From: Trachelipus rathkii
Lineage: Eukaryota; Arthropoda; Malacostraca; Isopoda; Trachelipodidae
Direction: 5' to 3'
DNA: 64,000 nt
Assembly (NCBI GenBank): GCA_015478945.1
Contig: JABUQX010038774.1
Coordinates: forward strand, 17,236 to 81,235
In this document: piece by piece, positions 36,144-46,479 of the stretch
Position numbering within the stretch: the first letter of the stretch is position 1
Layout: each line of letters starts with the position of its first letter
The notes under the pieces: generated by a model
Seen by the model: the letters and a program-made list of their open reading frames with translations, nothing else
Database searches by the model: none
What the model was told of the DNA's origin: nothing
Program-made: the position numbers and the translations under genes

Positions 36144-36160
36144 TTTTCCTCCCCACCCGT
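36144..36160 (-). promoter_or_regulatory. Candidate polypurine tract, copy 3
   Basis: On the minus strand 36160-36144 reads ACGGGTGGGGAGGAAAA, followed at once by TGTAGAG. A G-rich purine tract next to TG is the expected plus-strand primer and LTR start. Copy 2 is too altered here to confirm it. Confidence 0.5.
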
Positions 36161-36258
36161 CGAATTTTGACGGAAAAACGGGGGAGAGCTGGTAAAACAA
36201 TTGAGGAGAAAGAAAGAAAAAAAAGAAAAGTGTAATATGTGTAAAAAAAATAATTTTT

Positions 36259-37907
36259 TTAAGGCCCATTCTGCTCATATCCCTGAGTGAGATTCTCAAG
36301 TATATGCCTAAATTCTTTTCCATCTATATGGTCATTTTTTGTATGCAACACCCCCAAAGCATAAGTGACAAATCGATTATAAGAACCCTGTATCAGGTCT
36401 GCTTCCTGAAACGTCATGCGTTGTAAGGATTTGGCTAGTGATATTCGTGGTGTCACCTTACTCTCTGGAGTATAAAAGGACGACGGAGTTGGACGTTTAA
36501 ATGAATATTCAGAAGGAATTGGATCAAAGGGAGACACTTCAGGTGTTTCTCCTTGGATCGCACGTGACTGCTCAAAGGAAGGTCGGAGGTTCTTGGGAGC
36601 GGTTTGGTTCTGATCCGAGCAAGAAAGACTCGAATGAACCTCCGGCCTATGTCTAGCCTCAGATGACCTCACAAGTCGCAAGTATGTCCGTTCATTTGAC
36701 GACGTTCCGGCTGAACTTGGACCTGCAAGGGACGTTGTGGTGTTAAGGGTTGTGTCGTCATCTTTTACAAGACCCTGACGAAGACGAAATTGTGAAGCCA
36801 CTGTCATTTGAAAAGGTGCGTCTGGTGGTAGTTTAGTGTTCATATCCAATGTGTCAAAATCTTTTAACATTTCCCAAAATGCTTTAACAAATTCTTTATT
36901 CGGGTGTATCCCATCTTTATTGTAGCCATCAGCCCCCAATGAATATACTTCATTCTTGGGATTTACTAAAAGCTGATATTGACTATATAGATCTCGACGA
37001 ACCAGTCTTAAAGCATCGGTCATCGACAAAGTACGTTTACCCTTCCATTGCAAAGCGGAAGTATGGAGTCTAAGTAATTCATTATGAACAAGGATAGTAT
37101 CCCTATTCAGAACCTTAGGATCAGAGTGTTTGAAGCTATTATACCATTCCTGAACTTCCTCCGGTGCGTGTGCAATATACCTATGAAAATTATAATAGGG
37201 CAGGTCAGGTAATGCAGGCAAGACAAGAAAAACTTTCATCTTAGGATTAACTTTGTACGCCATTTGATAAATGCCTTCCATAATAGGGACAACCTCCTCA
37301 GCTCGAAAAGTTACATCTGGAAGGGTTATTTTGTATTCCTTGTATCTACCTTTAGATTTTACTGGCAGATAAATCATCTGCGATAGCAATAGGAACAGAA
37401 AACACCACAAGATGAGTCGTATCTGGTGTAATATGAATATTTACACATCTAGGAATGTCCTCGAACTTGTAATACATTGCCCTTTTAAATTGAAATGTGT
37501 GTTTCTTTGGGTTAGAATATCTTTGGTCATACCCCGACTCCAGGTATGAAATCATAGAGTGTCCAACAAAGAGTATCTGAAATGTATAATATTCAAAATT
37601 AGATTCTCATAATGACATACTATAAGATTTATAAATGATTAAATGATAAAAAAATGTTTCTTTAGAATCCCCCCCCCCTTTTAAGTTAGCAGGTTTAATA
37701 AGGGTAGTATAGATTACATTCATTCTTTTTTTTAAAAAAAACAAAAAAATATTTGAGCATTTATTGACAAAAAAAATTTTTTTAGTAATATATTTGTAGA
37801 TTCAATTGATGTTATGCCCATATCGCTTTATATTTCTTTACCTCTTCCTTTTCAGGTATGCAGTAACCATCTTCCCCATCCAATGCGGTCCAAAAGAGAT
37901 GATCCAT
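36259..37907 (-). pseudogene. ORF3 of copy 3: two-exon SGNH-hydrolase-like protein (one frameshift)
   Basis: Exon 1 is 37907-37842: ATG in an AGGATGG context, 22 codons, ending GAG before a GTAAAG donor. The intron is 37841-37577 (265 bases), with acceptor TTTCAG. Exon 2 is 37576-36259. Both exons join in phase 0. Exon 2 begins ILFVGHSMI (SGNH block I with nucleophile Ser), later VFLVLPALP, and KDGIHPN with the Asp-His pair of block V about 216-219 codons after the first ATG of exon 2. A short indel at about 37385-37395 breaks the frame between TTHLVVFSV and MIYLPVKSK, right where block II or III should be. Copy 2 is open there but different. After the fold there is a Pro/Ser-rich tail of about 120 residues and a helical C-terminus that stops at 36259. 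Likely role: a hydrolase or lectin-like accessory protein of the element. Substrate unknown. Confidence 0.78.
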
Positions 37908-38213
37908 CCTCCCAGAACATCACACGACGAATTGAAAAGATGATCCCCGATTTCTTCAGTGTCCTCTTCCAGACGATCCATTCCACCAAAACATCACGAT
38001 GAAATGAAAAGATGAACATCACATTCCGTGGTTAATTTCAGTTTTTCAGGTTAAAATTTCTCCATCAAATAAGAATGATTTTTATTCATATTTTACTTTA
38101 CAAAAAAATAAAACAACAAAAAAAATTTATTTATTAAACAAAAGTACAATTATTACAAAACCCAATTTAAACACAAAAACACTTACATGATATACAGATT
38201 TTTAGTATTTAAT
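37908..38213 (-). other. AT-rich gap between pol and ORF3, copy 3
   Basis: About 300 bases upstream of ORF3 exon 1, rich in A/T runs, the counterpart of 15869-16168. No ORF is supported. Confidence 0.5.
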
Positions 38214-40466
38214 CTATGCCTCTTCTTCAGGTCCTTCTTCTTCCAAGTGTTCTTCCGTAACGGTATGCCTTCTCCGTCTTCTCTCCAAGACACGGGGTTG
38301 TACCCAGGGTTGTGTATTTTCTTCTAGAGAAGATCTTTGGCGTGTACGAGAGGCTATAGACCCTGTGAACCCTGATTCATCTAGTCTTTCCTCCTCGCAA
38401 ACCCTTGTAGATAAGGTTGGTGCCCATCGCACTGTTTTTCTTTTTCCAAAAGTAGTTTGAATAGAGGGTGGTGTTTTAATTGGAGACTTGTCCAATTCTA
38501 GAAATTCTTTAATTATTGATGCAGTGTGTCCCGATGGGATCTCTGGGATCTCTAATTGAGTAGATGTGGTATCTGATAGTGTGGAAAGTTCCAGTTTAGG
38601 TATATCTATTGTAGGTGTGGATGTTTTTCCTAAAGATTCCAAAGGAGCAATGTCGTCGTAAAGACTCTGTGCTTGTGGAGAGCCCGTAAAACTGGCTCTA
38701 GACGACAAATCCTCCATGGATAACCTTCTAACCTGTCTTTGGGGCACTTCCAACTGTTCTCTATCTTGAGTTATATTAATAGGAGTATAAGAAATGTAAG
38801 TCGGAGTTTCCATTGTATCAGGAGAAATATGCAATCTAGGTGAGTTATTGATTAAAAGTGGTATCACCGACATCTGTTCCGGTGTTAAAAACAAATTCCC
38901 CAAATGATATGATGAGATATCACTCAACTGGTCATTCTCTATCAAATACTCCTTATCGTATGGAGATGTTGATCGCACATCATCTGGATCCGGGATCGGA
39001 TTTAAGGAATTCGCCCACAGGATACTTTGATTCAGGTGATATATGACATTAGAGAAATCCGGAGGTGGAACATCCGGAAATCCCAGAAACTCTTCCTCAT
39101 CGTCTGAATCCGTTTCAAAATTTGGCAATTCAGCAGGTGTTGTTTCACTCCGCTCTTCCTCATTCTCCTCCAAAGGTTCTTGCACTGGAGCTAAGGGTCG
39201 TGTTAACAATTCGATGAAAATTGGCGTTCGTTCTAAATATTTTGGAGGTGAATTCCACCGTTTTATTTGTCGGTGATGAACTCTATATTGTCGTCCGGTG
39301 TCTGGAGCCTCGACAATATAAGTTACGTCATTCGAGTTTACTTTAATTATTGTCAATGGTCCTTGGTACCTTTCTTTAAATTTGTTCAAGGTGAGGTCTC
39401 CTGGCAATTGAACCTTAAGAGCCACCAATTGGCCGAGTGAGTAAGAATGGTACTTTTCATGTCCTTCATCCCAATACTGGGTAAACTTTGTCCATGGCAG
39501 TCTAGGATGGACTCCATGAGCATCTCTAAACAATATTTCTGTAGGTGTTTTTCCCGTTTCTGCATGTTTCAGATGATTATATTTTAAAATTACTTGTGGT
39601 AATATGATATCCCACTGACCGGGATCAGTGAGAGAAACTCTTAAATACTGTATTAAAGTTCTGTTCATTCTTTCCACTATACCATTCGATGAAGGGTTGT
39701 AAGGAGTTGTGTAAATATGATAAATACCTAAGGAAAGGAGCAAATTTTCAAAAAGAGGTCCCCTAAACTCCCTAGCATTATCCGACATAAGTCTTGATGG
39801 AATCACTGGTAAGTACGGTATGATATTTTCTAAAGCCGTTGCAACGGTAGCAGTATGCTTAGTTTTTATTGGCACAGCAGCCACCCATTTACTAAAATGG
39901 TCTATGAAAACCAACGCATAGTTATTTCCTTTGTTGGATTTAGGCAATTGTAAAAGATCAACTGCTGTGAGTTCAAATGGATGATAAGTATTAATCTTTA
40001 TTTTAGGTGGCGCCCAAATGACGTTAGAAATTTTAGCCAATTGACAAGTGTGACAGGATCTAGTGACATCCTGACAGATCATTCTCAACTTGGGATGCCA
40101 TATTATATTTTCTATAAGAGCATATAATTTATTCTGCCCTATATGAACAAATTCAAAATGATTTATTATAGCTACCTGTACGGCAAAACTGAACGAAACC
40201 ACGTAATGATAGTGATTATTGCGATTACTGTGGATTATGTGGTCATCCTGAACAAACAAAAATTTTCTTGAACGGCTGAATAATTTTAAGGGTCCCCTGA
40301 AAGGTTGATTATTTTGCAAAGCTCTCATTAACCTTCTCAATAAAGGATCAACTTGTTGACATTCAGTTATCTGAGACATAATGACTTCCACTGAATCCTG
40401 TGAATTCAACACCAAAGAAAAATTATGTAAAGTTATAGTTGTGTTAGGCAACTTGTCCAGAGTCAT
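38214..40466 (-). CDS. pol: Integrase and C-terminal tail of Pol, copy 3 (750 aa open)
   Basis: This inserts the cDNA into the genome. Numbering from the first Met, the HHCC zinc finger is at H103, H108, C138 and C141. The catalytic core has D170, D229 (in SDNAREF) and E265 (in NGIVERMNR), a canonical D-x35-E spacing. A GPL motif at 369-371 followed by a VHHRQIKRW segment corresponds to the GPY/F module of Ty3/gypsy integrases. Residues about 420-750 form an unusually long tail: acidic and Pro/Ser-rich, then Arg-rich, ending in a Glu-rich stretch. No chromodomain is seen. The frame was continuous with the OTU domain upstream: a short deletion at about 40510 in this copy creates a stop, while copy 2 reads through. 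This is therefore the C-terminal part of a broken polyprotein, not a gene with its own start. Confidence 0.92.
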   Translation of the reverse strand: MTLDKLPNTTITLHNFSLVLNSQDSVEVIMSQITECQQVDPLLRRLMRALQNNQPFRGPLKLFSRSRKFLFVQDDHIIHSNRNNHYHYVVSFSFAVQVAIINHFEFVHIGQNKLYALIENIIWHPKLRMICQDVTRSCHTCQLAKISNVIWAPPKIKINTYHPFELTAVDLLQLPKSNKGNNYALVFIDHFSKWVAAVPIKTKHTATVATALENIIPYLPVIPSRLMSDNAREFRGPLFENLLLSLGIYHIYTTPYNPSSNGIVERMNRTLIQYLRVSLTDPGQWDIILPQVILKYNHLKHAETGKTPTEILFRDAHGVHPRLPWTKFTQYWDEGHEKYHSYSLGQLVALKVQLPGDLTLNKFKERYQGPLTIIKVNSNDVTYIVEAPDTGRQYRVHHRQIKRWNSPPKYLERTPIFIELLTRPLAPVQEPLEENEEERSETTPAELPNFETDSDDEEEFLGFPDVPPPDFSNVIYHLNQSILWANSLNPIPDPDDVRSTSPYDKEYLIENDQLSDISSYHLGNLFLTPEQMSVIPLLINNSPRLHISPDTMETPTYISYTPINITQDREQLEVPQRQVRRLSMEDLSSRASFTGSPQAQSLYDDIAPLESLGKTSTPTIDIPKLELSTLSDTTSTQLEIPEIPSGHTASIIKEFLELDKSPIKTPPSIQTTFGKRKTVRWAPTLSTRVCEEERLDESGFTGSIASRTRQRSSLEENTQPWVQPRVLERRRRRHTVTEEHLEEEGPEEEA

Positions 40467-40510
40467 CTCCTCCCCACCAGAGTTCTTTAATTCATAAAGG
40501 AGATGAAGGT

Positions 40511-41197
40511 TTAATCCTCTTCTATCAAAATATCTGGCTCTAAATTATAATGAATTACTGGAGGACTCTTAGAATTAGGTTGTAATTGTGGATATGCGAT
40601 TATTGCTGTAGTAACTGATGTTGGTAACTCCTCTGAGTTCACAGGTTTTAAAAGATTAAAGTGTATCCCTCCTCTGCAAAACAAGTAACAAGTTTCCTTT
40701 TCTGAATCAGAGGTTGATGTCCCAAATTGAAGAGGGTGTTCTTTAGAACTATACACCAACACTTTTACTTTGTACATCGTTGCAAAGGCTTGAATACTAT
40801 GTGTGAATGGAAGTTGGCCTGGATATTTTGACAATTTTAATTGTTGAAGGGTTTGTTTTTCACCTTTGCCAGTTGGCAAATGATAGTCTTTTCGATGATC
40901 TATTAATTCTTCTATTATGTTTACACGTAGTGCTATATGTTGACTTACATTATTATATAAATACTGTGAAAAACATTGAAAAAGGGAATCCCCTCCTCCA
41001 GGCATAGAATGTTCTATAAATCCGTCTGGGATTTCTGGGATATAACTCTTATCGATTGTTTCAGATTTAATTTCATAAGGATTACGAGACAAAAAGTCTG
41101 CTACTATATTTTGTTTGCCTGGTAAATAGTGAAGCTCATAATCGAGGTCGTTTAATTCCTCCAGAGTTCGGGCAACTCGGTGGTTTACAAGTGGCAT
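40511..41197 (-). CDS. pol: Pol segment: RNase H tether and OTU-fold domain with Ser for catalytic Cys, copy 3
   Basis: Residues 1-40 hold the typical tether after RNase H (YLPGKQNIVADFLSR). Residues about 66-183 form an OTU-type domain: PGGGDSLFQCFSQYLYNN, then a helix with ALRVNIIEEL, a SIQAFATMY segment, KVLVYSS, and YLFCRGGIHFNLL. The last carries the OTU catalytic His (H179). The canonical nucleophile box is GDGxCLF. Here it is GGGDSLF, so the Cys position is Ser (S71) and the preceding Asp is Gly. The Ser codon is TCC, also in copy 2 and in the diverged element B, so it is not a sequencing error. OTU domains are usually deubiquitinases. With these changes it may be inactive, ubiquitin-binding, or use Ser. 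The ORF stops at 40511 because of a small deletion and otherwise continues into integrase. Confidence 0.85.
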   Translation of the reverse strand: MPLVNHRVARTLEELNDLDYELHYLPGKQNIVADFLSRNPYEIKSETIDKSYIPEIPDGFIEHSMPGGGDSLFQCFSQYLYNNVSQHIALRVNIIEELIDHRKDYHLPTGKGEKQTLQQLKLSKYPGQLPFTHSIQAFATMYKVKVLVYSSKEHPLQFGTSTSDSEKETCYLFCRGGIHFNLLKPVNSEELPTSVTTAIIAYPQLQPNSKSPPVIHYNLEPDILIEED

Positions 41198-41240
41198 TTT
41201 GCAAGAATAGGATAGGTTTGTGATCTGTGTATATTCTGAC

Positions 41241-41951
41241 TTATCTCTTATATAAGAACGGTTTTAATGACCTGACGGCCCAACGAATGGCAGCAACCTC
41301 CCTTTCAGTAGTGCTATACCCCCTTTGAGCCTTTGAAAATACTGTTGAGATGTATGCTATAGGTTTTTCTTCATTATCCTGAACCTGGCTAAGACAGGCT
41401 CCTGCACCTATCCCCGATGCATCTGTATAAAGTAATAAGGGTTGTGCTTTTTCTGTACGATCCGGATAAGTTAATAAGGGTGGTTTAGTTAAGAGTTGTT
41501 TTAATTTGTCAAAAGCTTGTTGACATTCGTCCGTCCACGGAATGGTTGATTTACATTTTAATAGGTCAAACAGGGGTTTTGCAATCACTGAACAGTTCGG
41601 TATATGCCGGCGATAAAAATTAACCAGTCCCATAAACTGCCGAACTTTTCTAACAGTAGTTGGTGCTTCGAAGTCTTGAATTCCTTTAAGATTCTTTTCC
41701 AAGGGAATCATACCCTTACTTGAAATTACGTGTCCCAGGAAGCTTACTTCTCGTCTTAGTAAATTCGTTTTTGAAGGTTTCAGTTTGAAGCCGTTAACCA
41801 TGAATGCTGTAAGCACCTCTTCTAATACTGCCAAATGTTCTGCAAAGGTTTTAGTGATGATAAGCACATCGTCCAGATAAACCCTGACTTCTTCCCATGA
41901 AAGGTGACTCAGTATCAAGGCATGGCTCTTCCGGAACCGTGCCTGGTCCAT
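41241..41951 (-). pseudogene. pol: Pol segment: RT palm/thumb and RNase H, copy 3
   Basis: Contains intact YLDD (near 41870-41880), the RT thumb (FLGHVISSKGM, VRQFMGLVNFYRRHIP) and RNase H with YTDASG and EREV. An indel near 41241-41245 ends the frame just before the TDHKP motif, separating it from the tether/OTU segment. It is preceded by a scrambled region. Confidence 0.88.
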
Positions 41952-42636
41952 TTTTTACGCCAAAAGATCTAAGAAAATTCCCAATGGATAATGGGTTGAG
42001 AAAGCAGTCTTCCGATCTGCTGTCTCCGCCATTTCAACCCTATAAGTACCCCTTATAAGATCGATGATCGTGAGTAATGCTTGCCTTTGAAGCTAAAAAG
42101 GTATCTTTCAGATTAGACATGGAAAGGAATCTCCTTTGTTGTCAGAGTTTATGTTTTCATAATCATACATAGCCGCATAGCCCATCAGGTTTCTGATGGG
42201 TACTACCGGGGCTGAGTATGGAGAAAATGATTGCCTGATGATTCCGTCAAGGATAGTAAAATATTGACTCCTCCACTTCATATAAAATAGGACCTTAAGT
42301 CTTCGAAAGGTTCGCTATAGGATAAATTCTATGTATAGTTTCAATGATGTTTAAGAACAGAGGTTACACCCCACATTGTCATCTCCGAGGCTTTGAAAAG
42401 CGTTGGATATCAGTAAAGTTGTATAATTGATCTTTTGCTCCGAGTTCAATCTTGTTGAATTCAAGTTGAAAAGCCTCTTCGAGATTAGCAGGCGGTCCAT
42501 TCTGTATGTTGCTTTAGGTTGTTTGGGGTGGTTCGCATGTTTACGGCACTGAATTTTATCGGATGGATAGGCATGGTGATAAAGAAGTTGAAAATGACCC
42601 TATGGGTTCAGCCCTGATTTCAGCTTAATTATATTA
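41952..42636 (-). pseudogene. pol: Pol segment: RT N-terminal region, scrambled, copy 3
   Basis: Homologous to about 780-1480 of copy 1 but with an indel every 10-30 bases. Short matches such as KPDGAMRL and the LYEVEE region can still be placed. The pattern (dense small indels, flanks clean) looks like uncorrected sequencing error, not evolutionary decay. Confidence 0.75.
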
Positions 42637-43590
42637 CTAGAGAGATTGTAACAAGAGCACTACTGGAGTGTTAAATTTATAAGATATGACCGCATGGTCC
42701 ATCACAAAGTGATTTTTATCATTAGGAGTGAATAACAAAAGTGTTTTACTAGTTAAGTCTTTATTTCTTAATATTTCTTCTGGCTTTATAGCTACGGTAA
42801 TTCCTTTATTAGATGGAATTAGTACATCGTGATCTAATTTCGCAGCATGTTCCTGCCCTGCTGCAGTTCTGATATCTTTAGCAATTATTGTCAGGACATT
42901 GTCATGTCTAGTTATTAGTTCTTTATTGGCCAAGTCTGGCAAAATATTTTCTGCTTGTAAAAGATCATAACCAATTACTACTCCATAACATACAACCTCA
43001 TCTGGAACTATCACAAAGTCCCTAAATTGTGTTCTATAATTGTTCGAAAGATGTAATGATAGTGTGACAGCCCCCAAAACTTCAAAAATGACATCACCGA
43101 TGCCACGAATACTGACATATTCAGTAGGCTGCATAGGATATTTATTAGGATCTAAAAGTTTATAAGTTCTATGTGTTATGATACTAACTGAAGCTCCAGT
43201 ATCTACAAGAGCATCTATTAGCTGTGTTTGTTGGGAGTCATCTATTATAACCCCTATAACTAGAGTAGCAGGTGAAGATGTGGATAAGTTTTTTAGATAA
43301 AGGCAAGGGCCTTTCTTAGGCGTGGTTAATGTAGACTCCTGCTGGAGTAAATTAGTAAGTGAATAATTATCAAGATTGACTGATCCCGAAAGGGGAATTA
43401 AATCATGGTTGATTAATATATTTTCTTTTTCTTGAGAATCAATCTCCTCAATTTCAGTCTCCGAAGACGGTTTAACAAGATCGAATATATCCAGTGGACA
43501 TTCAGCAACCTCAACCTGTAATAATTCCTCTATAGGTTCTACTGTTAAATTTTCAATTTCGTCAAACATAGATGGTTGAGGTGGTGGCAA
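42637..43590 (-). pseudogene. pol: Pol segment: retropepsin protease and linker, copy 3
   Basis: Open for 317 codons. The acidic N-terminal linker is followed by the aspartic protease with ALVDTGAS (near 43205-43190) and a C-terminal VVIGYDLL motif. It then continues into the PR-RT linker until a deletion at about 42655. Between the frameshift signal and 43590 a single-base deletion at about 43626 breaks the link to gag. Confidence 0.9.
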
Positions 43591-43652
43591 ATGTGACCCG
43601 GTGTTTGTCTTTCGACGCTTTTTATGCGCTGCTGTTTAGGTTGTTCTTCTCG

Positions 43653-43694
43653 CTCTGTGGGTGGGTCATCTCCCACAGAGTGAATTAGTTTTTT
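43653..43694 (-). promoter_or_regulatory. -1 ribosomal frameshift signal, copy 3
   Basis: A AAA AAC at 43694-43688, gag TAA at 43687-43685, and a stem between 43680-43672 and 43661-43653. Identical to copies 1 and 2. Confidence 0.88.
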
Positions 43695-45536
43695 GAACTT
43701 TTAGGGGATCTTTGTGGACAATTCATGCCCAAGTGACTTCCCTGACAATACGGACATCGCAAAGTAGAGTCACATTTAACTTGTTTTTCTGTCATTAGTG
43801 GGCAGTCTTGCACTATATGTCCATGTTCTTTACATCGTATGCATTGATTCTTTTCAGCATAGCATTCTTCATAGACATGCCCCCTCTTACCGCAAAATTG
43901 GCAATAAGGCCTCGATGGACAATCTTTAACATGGTGTCCTGGTGTCTTACAATACTTACAAGAAAGGTTATTTCCGGCCCACCATGGTTGTTGTGTTGAT
44001 GAAGAAGAAGTAGGTTGTTGGGAATGTTGTGATGTTGGTTGTTGAGAGGGTTGATTTTGTTGTTGTTGTTGTTGACGATTATTTAGTTGTGGTGATATAC
44101 GCCCTTTCTTAGGGGAATTTTGACCTTTATTAGATGGATAGAAAGTCCTATTTTGGCGAGGTGAATTTGGAGGAACACTACCTTTGGGGTTATTCACATT
44201 CGATGGAGGGAATGGAGGTTTGGCAACCACCTGTGCAAAGGTTGGTACAACATATTGTTGTTGAGACACTTGTTGCACAGGCGGTTCATAGCCCGGATAA
44301 GTTAAATATCCCCGGGGTACGATATTTTGTTGTTGATTGTAATATTCGTGTGTTTGTATAGGTAAGGGTGGTAATGAATTTGGATGTGTTTGTAGATTAG
44401 AAATATCAATCACCTCAGGTGAATATGGTTCTGGAATAATCTCTTGGGATGGTACTTGGGGAATCGCCGATGCTGACATATGTCCGTTGGTTTTGTAACT
44501 ATTATAATGTTGCGAGATTATTTTGACTAATGCTTCCAAGCAATTTCACATACAGTAATGGATGCTTGTATAAGTTGTTGTACTTGCAATGGCGTACTAT
44601 TTATTAGTTTTTCACGCACCATTTTCATATTTTTCACATCTGAACCCGGGAATCCCATCTCGGCTAAACCCTGCAACCGAAGAGCATACAAGGGTATCGT
44701 TTCATGGGAAAGAATTTTCGCTTCATTAAAGTTATTAAGATGGGTTTTAACCTTCTTCCGTAAATAGTCAGTAAACCATTCAACAAGTTGCGTTTTTATT
44801 ACAGTATACCCTGCATTGTTCTTCATTAGTAACTCGTATACGTCTTTCATATCCCCCTCCAAATATGAACCCAGATGTGTCCTCCAACCATCCGATGTTG
44901 ATCTTGGATATGTTATACTCGCATATTCTTCAAACCTTTGTAAGAACTGGGGAAAAGGCTCCCCATTTTTCTATAGGGATCATTCTTGTTGACTGATGGG
45001 GTATAAATCCCTCTAATAACAAGACTACTTTAGAAAGAGCCATTATATTTGTTGGTTTTGCAAATAAATTGCCTTTAACCAATCTCCATCTGTTACATCA
45101 AATTGTGTTTGATTTACCTGATTTACCAATGAGGATGCCTCATTCTCATTTGATGTAAAGGGGACAGATTGACTCTCCTGTGAGCCCTGTTGCAGTGCTG
45201 ACATTTGTGGGAAATTCCATTGCGGGGCAACCTCGCCATTCTTTCCATCAACCTTTGTCCTTCTGCCATTTGTTGAGTCAGTTGCTGTTTGGTGATTTCA
45301 CCACCTAAAGGGTTGTTTCTTGTAGACGGTATAACCGTAGAAATAGTCGTTGCAAGGGTGGTGTTAAGTTTCGGTTTTACCGAACTCTGTTGTAAGTTCC
45401 TTTGTTCTGGTTCTGCCGCTAATATCTGCTTTATTTCATCCGAATTCCCCCCCCCATTCAAATTCAATCCTACCACACCAACCTCTCCCAACTCACCAAC
45501 CTCCCCACTCTCACTCACAACCACATTTTCCGCCAT
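43685..45536 (-). pseudogene. gag: gag of copy 3, frameshifted
   Basis: Same Gag as copy 1 in three pieces: 45536-45123, 44862-44527 and 44539-43685. Breaks are a 4-base loss near 45230, the 14-base loss near 44968 shared with copy 2, and a deletion near 44536. The C-terminal piece with all four zinc knuckles and the polyglutamine linker is intact. Confidence 0.9.
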
Positions 45537-45758
45537 GATTCTTTGTGTTATGTATGTGAGAATGTAAGAGAACTGGAATGTATACTAGACAGTAAAGGAG
45601 ACACACGATAATGACAGGATGAACCGACGATGAAGGAATCAGAAACTTTTCGCAACAACACACGGAGCTAGAACCGGATAATACTTCGAAAAAGATAGAA
45701 AACCAAGAAAGTCAAAGAAAAAGTAAGGAAAAGGTAGCAAGGTAGTCAAGCAACTACG

Positions 45759-45769
45759 CTCTGCTACCA
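45759..45769 (-). promoter_or_regulatory. Primer-binding site, initiator tRNA-Met type, copy 3
   Basis: TGGTAGCAGAG on the minus strand next to the LTR end, as in copies 1 and 2. Confidence 0.85.
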
Positions 45770-45773
45770 ATTT

Positions 45774-46470
45774 TGTGTTGTAGAATTGTCGGGAATGTGA
45801 AAGTGAATGCAGATTTCAAGGGAGTAAAAGCAAGTGTAATTGTTTTACGGTAGTGACTTACAAAAGTTCTAACAATGGAAGAAAATCAGTTTCAATAACA
45901 CGAGATCGTATAAGATTATTACTAAGATAGTGGCCCACAAAATAAAGCAAAAAAAAAACTTTTGTGCATGAACACTCACCGTCCTTTTCCACTCCAATGA
46001 CCTTCGTCTGGCTTAACTGCTTAAACTTATTCTTATTTTCTTAATTTTATTCAGTGCTTCATTCGCATGCAAGCGTATAACATCAAGCTTAAGTGACCAA
46101 GGACAACAGAAAACAGTCTTCAAAGAATATAAAAGTTCCACTCCAACATTCAGACAGTAACATGAAAAAAAAATATATTCAAGGATTAATGCCACACAAT
46201 CAAATGTTTTAGAGATATCATAAATCAGTAAAAGCAAAGCCAAGTGATTACCTTAATAAAGAAATGTCTTTGATTTAACCTTGCAAAATTGTGCCAATAG
46301 ACAAGAAAGACAGGTAAAGAAGTGTTGTTTTTTAAGTTTAATTAATTATTTCTCATTATACAAGGCATTACAAGTAATAAATATATTCAAATAGGATTAC
46401 ATTCATGTTTTATTAATAGATGTGCAACACATCAGAACCCCAAACACTATATAGTATATATTTTATATAT
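45774..46470 (-). repeat. 5' LTR of copy 3, inner part
   Basis: Matches the inner 690 bases of the other LTRs up to the (TA)n block, where at about 46470 unrelated repeat sequence begins. LTR-like pieces resume at 47490 and about 49080. Confidence 0.85.
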
Positions 46471-46479
46471 AGCGCGGGG

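Larger units (their letters stand above)
7560..46440. repeat. Inverted repeat 2: about 7560-26940 versus 27035-46440
   Basis: About 19.4 kb on each side are reverse complements, with many small indels and locally scrambled patches. Landmarks: gag start 8471 with 45536, ORF3 16508 with 37555, GGACCAAAACTAAAAGC near 20952 with its complement near 33045, RT remnant 23.2-23.7 kb with 30.2-30.8 kb. The midpoints drift between about 26985 and 27030 because of indels. Confidence 0.9.
34118..46470 (-). mobile_element. Ty3/gypsy LTR retrotransposon, copy 3 (3' LTR to part of 5' LTR)
   Basis: Minus-strand copy with 3' LTR (36143-34118), polypurine tract, ORF3 (37907-36259), pol (43690-38214), frameshift signal, gag (45536-43685), PBS (45769-45759) and the inner part of the 5' LTR. 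It is the best source for the OTU, integrase and ORF3 sequences, but its RT N-terminal region (41950-42640) is scrambled. Its 5' LTR is interrupted after about 46470. Confidence 0.92.

Noticed and set aside
40975..41003. GGGDSLF read as the GDSL block I of an SGNH lipase
   Set aside because: The following residues (helix with LYNN...LR, the strand VKVLVYSS and the HFNLL box) fit the OTU fold. No DxxH pair follows.
40975..41003. Cys to Ser change in the OTU box as a sequencing error
   Set aside because: Ser (TCC) is present in copies 2 and 3 and in the diverged element B.
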